The position numbers and the translations under genes are program-made. DNA of 64,000 nucleotides from Coprinopsis marcescibilis (lineage: Eukaryota; Basidiomycota; Agaricomycetes; Agaricales; Psathyrellaceae), in the NCBI GenBank assembly GCA_004369085.1, contig ML210161.1:186001-250000 (forward strand), read 5' to 3'. Position 1 is the first letter of the stretch, and each line of letters begins with the position of its first letter. The notes beneath the pieces were generated by a model. It saw only the letters and a list, made by a program, of their open reading frames with translations, was not told where the DNA came from and ran no database searches. Positions 24,570-36,800 of the stretch are shown here, in pieces.

Positions 24570-26260
24570 TGAGAGAGAACTCTCAATAAGAAGGTTGGCA
24601 GGAAAGGAGGTGCGCGGGCAAATGGAGAAGCTGAGCCAGAGCAAGTTGACGGGTTGATATTTGTTTCCCAGAGACAAAAGCCTTCCCCGCCTGGGAATAA
24701 CTCAACACAGTATCCCCGATTGGGATATGATGCCATGAGTCACCCGTGGCACTCGCGGCGGTGTGGTTCGCCCGGTTCAATTTCCGCTCCTTCCCAATTC
24801 GGCAGGCGGTTCGCCTGTCGTCCATCTGCTGCGCCAGCGAAAGATCATCATAGAAAATGAGCTTTCTGTTTCGTTCTTGACAGATGGTTGTGCGAGGCGG
24901 AAAAGTCTCAAAAGTCCTGTGATGTCGTCCTGTTAGTAAGAAACTCAAAATTTAAGATTGTGGAGCGGCGGAACCTACAGGAATGTACGGAATTTGAAAG
25001 CGCTCCGTCCAGCATAGCCTGGACAAAGGCCCCAAGCTGAATGGAAAGCTCCTCGCGGAAAACACGAGGACAGAAGGAAATGTGTCCCTTTGACTCGTCA
25101 GTGACAATGTGAAGGTGGATCTGTTTGATAAATCATCTTCGAAGGGGCAACAAAGGGCCCGTCGAAGGATTAAAGCGGTTCGGCGGTATTGAGGCTGGCT
25201 TGCGTGGGGGCGGGATTACGCGAAACGGAAGCAGAAGTCTGAGGGCGCAGTCCATATCAAGACACCGCCATCACGGACCCGTCCGCCTGTTCTGACTCTA
25301 CACGCAACGTCATCACCGCGGATTACACGAGGTCAATCGGTCGAACTGAGTAAAGCAGATGCAAGGAAAGTCCCGAAACCTCGTGCACATCTCACGCAAG
25401 TTGAGGACGTCCGTCAAAATGGCGATGCCGACACGGTGCCAATGCGTCATTCAACAAATGACAAACAGACACGACAGCCAGGCAGGTGTGTTGAAAGCGA
25501 ACCATGCCATGCTATCTATGTTTCCTGTTATCTGTGTTCGACCTGCTGCTTGCAGGCCGGTGAATGTCAGAGCGGAAAACGCCACCAATTCGTAACAAAA
25601 GACCTTACTTTGGGGCATCGAAATTGCCGCTCACTCGTCCGCAGTCTCGTCTTATCTCCCTCGACAGTATCTCTTATCGACGCTCTGTCGTACTCCAATT
25701 TATCACCATAACACTTTATGGGAACTGCGAGTGCCTCGAATTTAACTTTCCTGCCCCAGGTACTTCAAAGAACGCTGGTCTGTATCCTAAAATCCGTTCA
25801 GTAACCGAGCACAAATTTCATCAAACCACGAACCGGTAATTAAGTCACAATTGACGACCTACTTCGCATTTAAATACCGTAGCCTTTGTTGTGGACCTAC
25901 AAATTGCCAGAGTCGGGCTTGTTGTTGTTCCCGGAGGAGAGAGGCGATGGTGAGGAGGTTGGTGAAGAAGAGAAAAGGGATTCGGAGCAAGTCAAGAGGC
26001 GTGGGACCCTGTCTATCCCGATATGCACATCCGTTTATTAAACCGGAACCTCTTCTCCGACCCGCGCAGAGATGAATGTTGAAGGACAATTATTGCCTTT
26101 GTCTAACTGAAAATCATACCGTCACCGACTTGCCTCGTCAAGACGTCATTTTCCGCTAGGGTATATAAACTTGAGGATATTCCAAAAATACAAGGGTACA
26201 TAGAACTTCGCTTCTTCCTGGTACGGCCACCTCTTTCGTATTCCTCTTTTCTGCCCATCC
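24570..26260. other. intergenic region upstream of the low-complexity gene and downstream of urease
   Basis: This 1.7 kb should hold the promoter of the hypothetical gene (-) and the 3' flank of urease (-). A minus-strand frame at 24583-24948 overlaps the 5' side of the hypothetical gene in another phase and is probably leader. Nothing else is supportable. Confidence 0.4.
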
Positions 26261-29200
26261 TTAGAACAGATTGTAAGCCTTTGTAAGGGGGAGGGTCTGG
26301 GCTGGAGCAATATCCATGAGCTCTCCATCGGCCCTAACTTCGTAGTTCTCGGGATCTACAGTCATCTTCGGCGTGATGTCGTTCCATTTCATGTCTTTCT
26401 TAGTGACAGTGCGACATCCACGCACTGCTTCCACCCGTTTTGAAAGCCCATAGCTGGCAATTGTTCCAGATGAAATCGAAAGTTCAGAAACAAACGCAAC
26501 CGAGTTCATCGCAGCAGAACCAGGCTTTGATCCCCACATAGGTTTTCCGTAGAAAGGTTGAACAGATGGAATGGATGCATTTGCGTCTCCCATCTTAAGA
26601 CTGTATTTAGTGCCATTGCAGAAAATAACATTCAGATACTCACTTGAGCCCAAGCAATCACACCCGATTTCAAAACCATTTCAGGTTTGGAACCGAAATT
26701 TTCTGGTTTCCAGAGAACAAGATCCGCTAGTGTTCCAACAGCGAGTTGTCCAACGAGATGACTGATGCCATGCGTGATGGCCCTGCGAAGAGCTTGTTGA
26801 ATGGAGACCCTGGAAATTTCGAAACAAGAACAAACGTACGGGTTGATGGTATATTTTGCAATGTATCGCTTAACCCGCGCATTGTCCTTCTCATCCGTAT
26901 CCCCAAGCGAAGTCAAGGGTCCTCGGAATTCCTTAAGCTTGCTGGCGGTTCTCCACGTCCTGCTGATCACCTCCCCTACGCGACCCATAGCTTGAGAATC
27001 CGAGCTTATCATGGAAATAGCTCCAATATCGTGTAGCACATCTTCGGCAGCCACAGTCTCGGCACGGATACGAGATTCAGCAAATGCCAGATCTTCCGGA
27101 ATGGATTTGTCGAGATGATGGCACACCATAAGCATCTGGAATTGTCCGCTCATGTCAGAAATACGCTAGACAACAGCTGGATCTGAGACGTACATCAAGG
27201 TGTTCGTCGAGGGTATTATTGGTGTATGGTCGAGTCGGATTTGTCGATGACGGCAAGACATTACCCAGTCCGCAGACGACGATGATGTCGGGGGCATGGC
27301 CGCCACCTAGATCGGCTTTAGTCACTGTTTTCAGACAGAATGCCGCATTGTTACTTACCAGCACCTTCCGTATGGTAAGTATGGATGGTTCGTCCCCCAA
27401 ACGCCGCAATAGTACCTTTTACCAGATCAGCATTGGGTTCCCCGACAAATGAACATGCCAAATTTACTTTCAACGAAACCACTTTCATTGAGGGTGTCAG
27501 TGTGGATGTTAACCTAAATTTGCCCATTCAGCAACGGAAGCAAAGCTTCCAGGCAAGAAAGCACTTTACCTGTACATCATACTTGTCAGCAACATCCAGT
27601 GCGTTGGATATCACAGCAGGCGTTGAACCCCAATCTTCGTGAAGCTTCAAACCAGCCGCACCAGCTCGAATTATTTCTTCCAGGGCCGGCTGACCTGCAT
27701 CGTTGCCTTTTCCGGTAAACGCAAAGTTCATAGGCAATCCGTCTGTCGCAGCAAGCATGTGGCGCATATAGAACGGACTTGAAGTACACGTCGTTGCATT
27801 GGTTCCTGCGCTGGGACCCGTACCGCCTCCAACCATTGTTGTAGTTCCGGAGGCAAGAGCTTCCTCAACCTGTTGTGGGCAAATGTAATGAATATGAGCA
27901 TCAAGAGCCCCTGCGGTCACGATCAGTTTCTCCCCAGCAATGACCTCCGTCGATGACCCAATTATGAGATTGGGATCGACGTTTGCCATTACATCTGGAT
28001 TTCCGGCTTTGCCTATCCCGACAATTACGCCATCCTTGATACCGATGTCCGCCTAAATGATCGAGGAATTCAGCTCAAAGTGGGGATATAGATCAAAACT
28101 GTCATTACTTTGTAAATGCCAGACCAGTCGACAATCAAGGCATTGGTTATGACGAGATCCAGGGTAGCATTGGATGATAGCCCAGTGGCCTGGCCCATGC
28201 CTTCCCGTATACTTTTGCCTGTAAGCCGTCAACTCGATCCTCAGCTAGCTTGATAAGATAGTTCTTACCTCCACCAAACTTGACTTCGTCACCGTAAACG
28301 GTCTATCCTGAGGATGAGCGATACGCCGCAATCTTTAAGTAGCAAAAGCTTACAGCATCTCGTTCAACCTCAACCCAAAGAGCAGTATCTCCGAGACGAA
28401 CCCTGTCACCGACAGTCGGACCGAACATCGAAATATAATCTTCGCGGCTCATGTCAGCGTCCTCTGTCACTTCTTGAGCCCCGGGTTCCAAAAGATGTGC
28501 GAAACCCTTCTGTGTCAAATTTTCGAGAATTTCATTGAGCCGAGAGGGATCTACAACGCCCGTAGCAAGGTTGTTTCCACCAGTGATGCGACGATTTCCA
28601 GCAATATCGACGAGTGTCACAGTTTTGACGTCTCCAGGTTCAAAACGTATGGCAGTGCCAGCTGCAATGTCCAGCCTCTTTCCGTAGGCCAGGCCACGGT
28701 CGAAGGATAATGCCCCATTAGTTTCGATGAAGTGATAGTGCGATCCAATCTTCGATATTGTTAGACCACAACGCTAACCACCTCTAACCACCTAAACCTA
28801 AGAGTTGCGTACCTGGATGGGTCGGTCCCCATTATTCGTAACCCTTAACCTGACCCTATTCCTTCCTGCATTCAGAACAATTCTCTCCTTCTTCGTGATG
28901 ATAGCGCCTGGGAGCTTATCGGGAGCATATTCCGACTCGTCCAAGACTGGGAAAGCATCGTTCGAAGGGGTAGGGAAGAAGGATCCGTACAACGCTGCAC
29001 CCAAATCTCCATTCTCCGTACAAATGGGATCATGGATGGTGACCAGAAAAACACTGTTTCCAAATTAGCTATCAAGAGACATACAAGTTTCTCAGGAAGT
29101 AGACTCACCCATCCGGGAACGTCCCTTCCACTTGGATGTCGTGTAGCAGGGCAGGGACACTTGGGAAGACATGCCTTCGTCCTAACAACGTCTTGCCATA

Positions 29201-29439
29201 TTGCATCAACTCCGCAACAGTATGTTTCCCATCGCGGATCCGTTCTTGAAGTTGTGAAGCGATGAGAGCAACTGATTCTGTTTGGTTCAGGCGTAAACCT
29301 CGAGCGAGCCGTTGTTGAGCAAGAAATCCCGCCTATTCCGGTGATCAATCTCGCGCACGGACCAGCTGAGCACTTTCTCCGATCTCTGACTCACCTGGTG
29401 CAGGACGAGCTTTGCTTCTTCTCTGGGCAATATACGCAT
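26261..29439 (-). CDS. URE1: urease (single-chain fungal type, nickel enzyme)
   Basis: Hydrolyses urea to ammonia and carbon dioxide in the cytosol, with two nickel ions per site. The ATG at 29439 opens [15 protein letters not shown], the start of the gamma-like domain. It continues with [20 protein letters not shown] and a beta-like part ([20 protein letters not shown], then GNRRITGGN). The alpha-like part begins [20 protein letters not shown]. Active-site features visible: [11 protein letters not shown] (nickel histidines), GLKLHEDWG (carbamylated lysine and histidine), [26 protein letters not shown] (flap cysteine and histidine) and SSDSQAMGR (nickel aspartate). The C-terminus is [10 protein letters not shown]. 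About eight short introns are used; one near 27426-27477 is needed to join VES to TIAAFGGRT. It is complete and normal in length. Accessory UreD/F/G proteins are not encoded nearby. It is divergent from esterase A, 735 bp apart. Confidence 0.95.
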
Positions 29440-30174
29440 TTTCAAGTGTTCTTCACCTCAGCGACCAACTGGTAGGAAGAGAAGCTGAAGAGAGGCTTTG
29501 AAAGAGTATCGGTGACTTACGATAAGATAAGCCCCAAGGTACCGGGCCTGGTTAATTGAATCACAGAATCACGAGTACTGATGAACCTTCTTTCCGACTC
29601 TCGCGTTAACCTCAGGCCCGCAACCAACAGGTTGTCTGGCCAGACTCGAGCTTCACCGTTTACTCGCAGATACTCAGTTGCAAGGACACAATTAAGTGTG
29701 AAAAGTACACGACGCATTTGTGGACAACGCGACCCTGAGGGAGTCTTTCCGACACAACAGGAGAAAGTGCTGCACATACCATACTTATCAGCACGGACAT
29801 GTTCGAACTTGAACGACGCGTAAAATCAAATGCCACTGATATCGGTAAGTTGACATGTTTTCGAATCTCACACGAATCACAGAACCACTGGGTGCTGAGC
29901 TGACATCTTTGAATTTGTAGTTGTACATCCGTTCCGTCCGATCAGCAGAACTGTTGGGCTCAGTATGGGAAAGTGAACACTGTAAATGGTAGATCGGTGA
30001 CAAATGCCGGTCAGCATGAAAGAGGATGACTGTAACGAGGACATTACGACTCCGAGTCATCGCACACGGCTTCCCATACACGCTGATCGGCAGCTGGTAG
30101 CGCCCCAACTGGGGAGTACAACTGCTGGAGTGGAACCAATTCATTGAGTTTCAACCTTCAGGCCTAGGACCAAT
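29440..30174. promoter_or_regulatory. shared divergent upstream region of urease and esterase A
   Basis: This 735-bp head-to-head spacer must contain both promoters. No TATA box is evident close to either ATG, unlike the other three esterases of the window. Small open frames inside it are not supported as genes. Confidence 0.4.
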
Positions 30175-32570
30175 ATGCTTCCTTTCTATCTTGCTACCAG
30201 TGCCATCTTTCTTGCCATCATACAGCAAGGTCAGTGTGAAGATTCCCCGCACATACTAGTGGACGTGGGATACACCAAGTACCAAGGACTTGTGAATCTC
30301 GCTACCGGGAACACGGAATTCTTGGGGATTCGCTATGCTGCCCCTCCACTTGGTGAGTTCGGCATCGGCACAAAGGACTCGTAGGACTGACCCGAGTATG
30401 TAGGCAACCTTCGCTGGCGCCAACCTCAGGTTCCTCAATACGTGGAGGAGGTCCAGCTCGCTAACATTCAACCAAAGCAATGTTTTCAAGCGTTCCCTGG
30501 CACGTCCCCACCTCCCCCATTCAAGTTCCAACTTTTGGACCTGGACACCGTTGCTGTAAACGTCGCCAATGTTTCGGATTCACCCCAACCTCTCGAGCCT
30601 GGACCGCCCGAGAATTCAATGACAGAGGATTGCTTGTTTCTCAAGTATGGTATACACATCGCCTGCGTTTACGACAATTGCCTGATTAGCCATCGATATC
30701 ATTTAGTGTGTATTCTCCTGGAGGAAACTGGACAACAACCTCAGGCCAAAAGCGACCGGTCGTGGTCTGGATTCATGGGTCAGTACTTCTCATTTACCTG
30801 CAAAGAACAGCAGTACTGACAACCTTTTTAGCGGAGGTTACATCCTAGGTTCAGCGTCTGGGGCAGCAGGAACATTTGACGGTAACGACCTGATTCGACA
30901 ATCCAGCGGAAATGTGGTCGTTGTGGTAATCCAGTACCGTCTGGGCCTTTTTGGCTTTCTGGCTGGAAAGAAACTCAAACAAGACGGGGTTCTAAATCCT
31001 GGTTTGAGTGAGTATCTCTCTTCTAGTGGTGTATGGTCTATGACCGACATGTTTCAGTCGACCAGGAGTTTGCCTTGAACTGGGTCCAGGATCACGTCCG
31101 TATCATACAGCATATCCTTCCAGAGTCGTTATTGAATAACAATAACCATTGCAGATTAGTAAATTTGGGGGTGATCCATCAAAAGTCACAATCTGGGGAG
31201 AGTCTGCGGGTGGGCATCATTGACTCACATTTAAATGACTGCTAAAGGATATCTCGACTAGGTGCTGGCTCAGTATTGCAGCATCTGATTGCCCACGAAG
31301 GCAACACAGAACCTCCGTTATTCCGCGGCGCAATATTGAGCTCACCGTACCTGCCACCGCAGTACCCTTTCGATCATGACATCCCTGAAGTAAGTACAGC
31401 GGGATCTGAAACGCTCGTGTGGGTGACTGAACTACAATTCCAGTCCATGTTCTCAAATGTTCTAGCCCTAACCGGGTAAGGACGGTGTTACTGAGTAAGG
31501 CAAGGCGAAATGCTAATTGATGAACCATGTCTAGGTGCTCAGAAAGCAGTGACCCCACAGAGTGTCTACGAGCAGCTGATCCGACTGTTTTACAAGCGGC
31601 GAATCTTCAGGTGAACAATGAAGCGTTTTCTGGCACATTTGCCTTTGTTCCCGTCGTCGATGGAACCTTCATAAAGGACAGTCCTTCACGCTTACTGTCG
31701 AGAGGGAAGGTCAATACGGTAAGTCGTGTCATTTCCATTTAAACCTTGCATGAGGTTCTCATTCCTCCCCAGAAGCATATTCTGGTAGTTACAAATACAG
31801 ACGAAGGCAGACTGTTCGTAGACGCAAAAGTTACGCCCGAGTCGACACCGCTGGAGGATTACCTCAGTGGTCTGTTTCCTGGCTTGGGGCCGGAAGATGG
31901 CAAAGCTGTGACCGCATATTACAAGTCATTTGCGTCAAATACTGAACGCTTCTCTGCAATCCTTGGTGACGGTGAGAACAGTTCGTTGATAAGACATCGC
32001 TTGATTGCTTAAACATGTACTAGCCATTTTTGTATGTCCTGCATACACTCTACAGTCAGCCGTTGGCGGGGGATATAAGGTACACGGCTCGCTATATAAC
32101 TACGTTTGGCGACTGAATTAGCTCCAGGCTGTTTTTGCTATCCATCCCAGCCTCCACATCGACGACGTCCCCTACTACTTCCCATCGCTGGGGGCAGTCC
32201 CACAAATGTTGGGCTACCTGTTCGGCGTCGTCACTGACCCACCTGCGCCGATCGGCCCTCGATTTCCGAATCCAGAATTTATTCAGGCCTTCGCGCAGAG
32301 CTTTATGGATTTTGCGATCAACCTGGACCCTAATGTGAAGTCCAATGTGACCAGCATCCTGCCAAAGTGGCCAAAGTGGACCAAGGATTCTACAACTGAG
32401 ATGCTCTTCAATCGGACGGGAGATGTTCCTGACATTCGTACTGTTGTAAGCGATGCAGCAATAACCGAACGATGCGCGTATGTCCTTTGATCAACATCTT
32501 TTACTCAAATTCGAACTTACCGGCTTTCGTCAGATTTTGGGCAAGCGTTGCACCGTTTACGCACCAATGA
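30175..32570 (+). CDS. secreted type-B carboxylesterase/lipase (esterase A)
   Basis: Alpha/beta-hydrolase of the COesterase family that hydrolyses carboxylic ester bonds outside the cell. The signal peptide is MLPFYLATSAIFLAIIQQGQ. The family start is VDVGYTKYQGLVN and TEFLGIRYAAPPLG, then LRWRQPQ. The disulphide/EDCLF motif is MTEDCLFLK and the oxyanion loop is PVVVWIHGGGYI. The nucleophile elbow is VTIWGESAGAGS (catalytic Ser), the acid lies in NTDEG and the catalytic His in PSLHIDDVPYYFPSLG. The C-terminus is ERCAFWASVAPFTHQ, with stop at 32568-32570. About twelve short introns are present and all junctions I checked keep frame, including one with a GTCCGT donor at 31096 that splits WVQDH from ISKFGG. 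The gene is intact. It is isolated from its paralogues B-E by about 9.4 kb and lies on the opposite strand. Confidence 0.9.
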
Positions 32571-32739
32571 GATGAACATGAATTAATGCCATCGTGGCGG
32601 CCTTTTCATGTCAATAGTATAGGTTTCCGTGTATTGTAAAATGGTATGTAAGAATCTAATTAGTTGGATTGTATGTCATGAATGTCGTATGCAGAATGCC
32701 CATCCAATGTATCCAGGACACTGGAGCAGTTGTGAAAGA

Positions 32740-34074
32740 TTATCCTTCCATGTCTTCCATCTTGTCAGTGTCCTCATTTGGACCGCCACAGACCAAGGGG
32801 CCATGGTCGACGTCCATGGAATCGTCAGTATCATACTGGTACTCCATCAGAGTCTCATCGGAATCCTCGCTAAACTCGTCCAGATCTCGCAATCGAGGCG
32901 CCCTCGGCGAAGCCAGCCCATACGAGTAGCCATACCCGCCCGTTTGCTGGTAATAGTCAAACTGGAATTCGTCCCGCATGAGATTTTCAGAAGTCAGCAA
33001 GCCCCGCTGTAAATGGGTTTCGATCAGCGTCTCTCCAGAGTCGACGTTTGAAGTGCTTGCTGGGGTCGTGCCAGACGATGATGATAGTGATGGAGACAAC
33101 GGAGCAATATTTTCCTCGTCCATGGGCGCGTCATCCGAATCATCCGATTCTGAATAGTCCTCAAATTCCTCTGGTTGGATGACCCGGAGTTTGGGCAAGA
33201 ACAACGGCTCATCGAAGTCCATGCCATCATCGACAAAGCTCAAGTTGTATAGTGGACTTGCGTCGGATGGAGAAGAGGATGAGGATGAAGCAGGAGAGCA
33301 ATCGGACCCATCCTCGTCAGATGTGGCTAGGCTGCAAATATCGGGTGGCCGGCGGGTCGTTCGAGAAGGCGATTTCCAGGACGCAGCGCGGGCACTCAAA
33401 AGCAGCTTAACAGTTGTATCTCGCTGGCATTCTCGACAATGCTTCGTAGACGAGGACCAGGGAAGGTATCGCCGGCTAATCTCGCAAGCACTGTGGACGA
33501 ACTCAGAATTGAGAACGAAGGGTGGCTAGAGCACTTACCTTCTGGAGCGAACAGGGATTGTATTGATGTTCCGCTTCATCGACCAATTATGCGCAAACTT
33601 GTATGGCCGTTCCAAGTAGTACCACGAAAACGGTGGCGCTGCTGTTCGTCTAGGGTTAAGAGGCGAGGGCATACGAGGCATGTATCCATTCCAACACCGC
33701 TCCCGTTCCTCTGCGATGCGATCCACGAAGTCCTCGCAGAGTAACGCGAGTTCCTGTGCACCATAGTCCGCCCAAGAAGGGACATCTCCGTCAACGGGTC
33801 TTGCGGATATGTTTCCTGCGTGGAACCTAAGTGCTTCTCGGTAGTCCGATGGAGCAGCACAGTCAGACTCGCATGACGATGAGTCGAGGGTCGAGGTTTC
33901 TTCAGGCTCAGGTGTGTTGGCTCGCGACGAACCAGGCTCAGAGTCCCAGGGGTTGTTAAGAAGATCGTCAAAGTTGACCAAGTGGTCAATGGTCATTTTC
34001 CCAAGTTGTGGTAGAGAGATCGCGTTCTGTGGCTCTTCGAATTCGTTGCCAGCTGAGTATTCCTTCGTTGCCAT
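32740..34074 (-). CDS. hypothetical acidic, serine-rich protein with a CxxC-containing basic segment
   Basis: Two exons, 33539-34074 and 32740-33490, with a 48-nt intron (gtaagt to ccacag), join in frame to give about 428 residues. The N-terminal exon begins MATKEYSAGNEFEEPQNAIS and contains a structured-looking part (WADYGAQELALLCEDFVDRI; FSWYYLERPYKFAHNWSMKR). The junction gives ACEISRRYLPWSSSTKHCRE and then CQRDTTVKLLL, a basic segment with HCREC. The rest is acidic and Ser-rich, with clusters such as EDYSESDDSDDAPMDEEN and a Tyr/Gly patch, and ends DTDKMEDMEG. I do not recognise the family. It could be a nuclear or regulatory protein judging by composition, but that is inference. It is convergent with esterase A. 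Confidence 0.68.
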
Positions 34075-35070
34075 GTCGATTCGACGAGTATGGACCTGAG
34101 GCGATCGATGGTTAGCGCACGAGAACTTAAGAAGAAAAGAAAGTTACCGACAACGTCGTCAGATGACGATTTGGTGTCGTTTAGAAGCACACTTGGTAGC
34201 GAACTCGAACCAGGTAATTTGGTGGTCCACTCTTCACCGCGAATTTGAGTCTCTACCACAGTCCCGCCTTGGCACCAGTCTTCGCACTCTGCGGGATCCA
34301 TGTGGCCAGTACGATAGTTGCGCAATGGATTCTGGCTAGACAAAACAGCTTCAACGCGAGTACGGTTCCAACTTGAAAGTCGATCCGGGCGCATGACGAG
34401 TATGGTGATAGGACAACAAAGAGGAAGAAAGAAAGTGTGGCAACCTGTGTAACACGAATCCGTTAAGTACACGGGTGGTCCATGCGTATGCTGTGTCTAG
34501 CGAGGCGGGTGGCCACCTAAGCGAGCATGATGTCTGCCTCGATGACTCGGTATTACTAGTCGCACGCAAGGAGGTTGTTTGAGCTTCGCAGTCGTTGTTT
34601 CGCTTTTTGGTCCTTATTGTTTGTAGTAAAGAGTGGCTCTGGGACCAGAGAGCTGTCTGTTGCGACGCCTTTGGATAATAGAAAAGAGTATCACATAGAA
34701 ACACAGCCAAAAGACAAGGATTTTCCTCGGTGCCGACGACGAATATGGCTCCGCTGGTCCGTGCGCGTTGTCGGCAAGTCCCGATTCGGGTCTTCGGACT
34801 CGCTGCGCCACACACTGACAGCTCAAGGAGCGGTGCGCCGATGCTGCTTCTGCCTGCTCGTCGTGGTAATAGGCAAATTTGATCAGACAGATTGATATTG
34901 GCATGTGGCATAAAGCGTAAGCATATATATATCACAAAACAGCATATAGTCAAAGGGGAGAATAAACTAAAAGTACAGCAGGCTCTAGGCCTGTGTTTTA
35001 GTACACAGTACTAAGCAGTAAAAAGAATACAGAAGAAAGCATAGTACATAGTCAGTGTGCTGCCTTGTCT

Positions 35071-35981
35071 TTAAAATCGCCGACGTTCTAGGTTCTCGTC
35101 GAACAGATGATTGCGCATACGAGATCCTGGGGCTCCTTCACTCGGAGGATTCTTCTCGATATCCTTCCAATACATCAGCTCAGGGATATGGAACTCAGAG
35201 ATACTAGAGCTTGCACTCTCTGGATAGGATCCTTCTAGGTCATATCCGCCACTATCTGAATGAATATCCCAATCCATCATCTCTGGGATAAAGTAGAATG
35301 CATGTTTCCTGGTATTCCGCTGCTCTTCGTGCGTGAGTGGAGTCAACGGCTCTAGTTCTCTGAGTACATTGGACCCCTTTCCCAAGGCCGTGTTCGTCAA
35401 TGGAGCGGAGACCCACTCGTTCACGTTTGAAATTGAGCGAGAGCGGTTGACGGCTTTTTTGAAAGAAAAGGCCCGATTGAAAGGCGAAGTCTTGGGCGGC
35501 GGAAGATGAGGCAGCTCGTTCTTGTTAATGTCATGGTCATTGGGCTTTGGACTTTTGCTAAAGGTCTCGATTAGCGTGCTGTCGCATAACGCGTGAAAGT
35601 GGCGCTTACTTTGAAAAAGCTCTGATAAGCCTATGAACAGATTTGGGTTTGACAGCCGGCTCAGGAGACGAGGGCTGCAAAGGTAGTGCGGGGAACGAAA
35701 TAGAGGCTATGTTGTTAATCTCCTGTAGAAAATAAGGCGAGATTGGGGTAAGCGGCAAGGGACTGCTGCTTACAGACGAGGACGAACTACTTCGCCTGAA
35801 CTGAAGAGAATTCAATTAGTGACCTGTCGAATGGACTGAAGATAGATATTCTTACCGTAGCACTGGGCAGACCAGAGAGTTCGCCACTCCCATATGCAAG
35901 AGGCATTGAGGTTGAAGAGTAAATCATCATTCCTATGGGCCTAGGCTTTTTAGCCGGGGATTTATCGAGTCTCGGTGGCAT
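35071..35981 (-). CDS. hypothetical serine-rich basic protein, three exons
   Basis: Exon 1 begins MPPRLDKSPAKKPRPIGMMI and ends near 35858. Exon 2 (about 35608-35803) has FRRSSSSSSVSSSPLPLTPI and AVKPKSVHRLIRAFSK. Exon 3 carries SPFNRAFSFKKAVNRSRSIS, then an acidic end with FIPEMMDWDIHSDSGGYDL and EFHIPELMYWKDIEK, and closes ENLERRRF. The repeated (I)PE(M/L)M(D/Y)W pattern in exon 3 is a possible short linear motif used twice. No known domain is seen. It is probably a disordered regulatory or adaptor protein. It is transcribed in the same direction as the neighbouring acidic gene but shares no clear sequence with it. Exact splice sites are uncertain. Confidence 0.55.
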
Positions 35982-36800
35982 ATTAAACCTATCACAAAGG
36001 AGGGAACGTGTCGATGAAATAAAGAAAGAACCGCCATGCCTGTCACTTTATATAGATGTGGAGGTATAAGCAAGCTGCAATCAGAGGAGTCGGACAGAGC
36101 GCATACTTGTGGCTCGCGCTTAGGCCTTGTCGCGAGGTGAAACCTACCGGTGGCCACTCGGCATTTGGTTAGTGTGCGCGCTTGCGCATTGAAGTGACTG
36201 GTAACTTAATCCAGCCCAGTATGCCGCGGGTGTCGAGTGTTTCCACTGACCGTAGAGCCTAGAGGTGCCGTCAAAGCGAGTCGCACTGAATTTGATTGTT
36301 GGCCACGAGGCAAGTTATGCGCTCTGCGTTTCCAAAGCATCATACCGAGCGCTAATGAGAGAACAGAAGAACGTCCGGAGCTTGGCAGTTCTTGGCCAAT
36401 CTTTGTTCGAGGTTTCGTCAAGGCCAGGGCCCGACCCAGAATTGCGGTCGCGCATGACCATATTTTGAAACACAGTACGAGACGGTCATTTATAGCCGTT
36501 GTCCACTACAAGTGCCAAAGTATGCCATTCGAGGCCGAGACACGGTTGAATTTGTGCCATTGCTGCGTCGGGGGTGAACTTGAAAATCGAAAGAAAATAA
36601 ATGTAAACTGTATGGGCTTGGCGACATATCTGACGATCAGGAGGCATTGATCGCTCCCTGTGAGCATCATCCAGCCACGGCGGTGATTCTTCAGGCCTCA
36701 GGCAAAGGCCCCAACCGTAACGACCGCCAACCTCCCGACAATACCCTATGTAAGGAGGGAGAAGACAGCACTCTTACTCTACCTGCTCGACTCACACACT

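Noticed and set aside
24025..24657. Plus-strand 210-codon frame
   Set aside because: Antisense to the low-complexity gene, with a biased composition mirrored from it. No domain is seen.
29788..30144. Minus-strand frame in the urease/esterase A spacer
   Set aside because: No homology recognised and no intron or start context. It sits where two promoters must lie.
34351..34953. Minus-strand 200-codon frame upstream of the acidic hypothetical gene
   Set aside because: No domain or composition typical of the neighbouring real genes; likely leader or non-coding.
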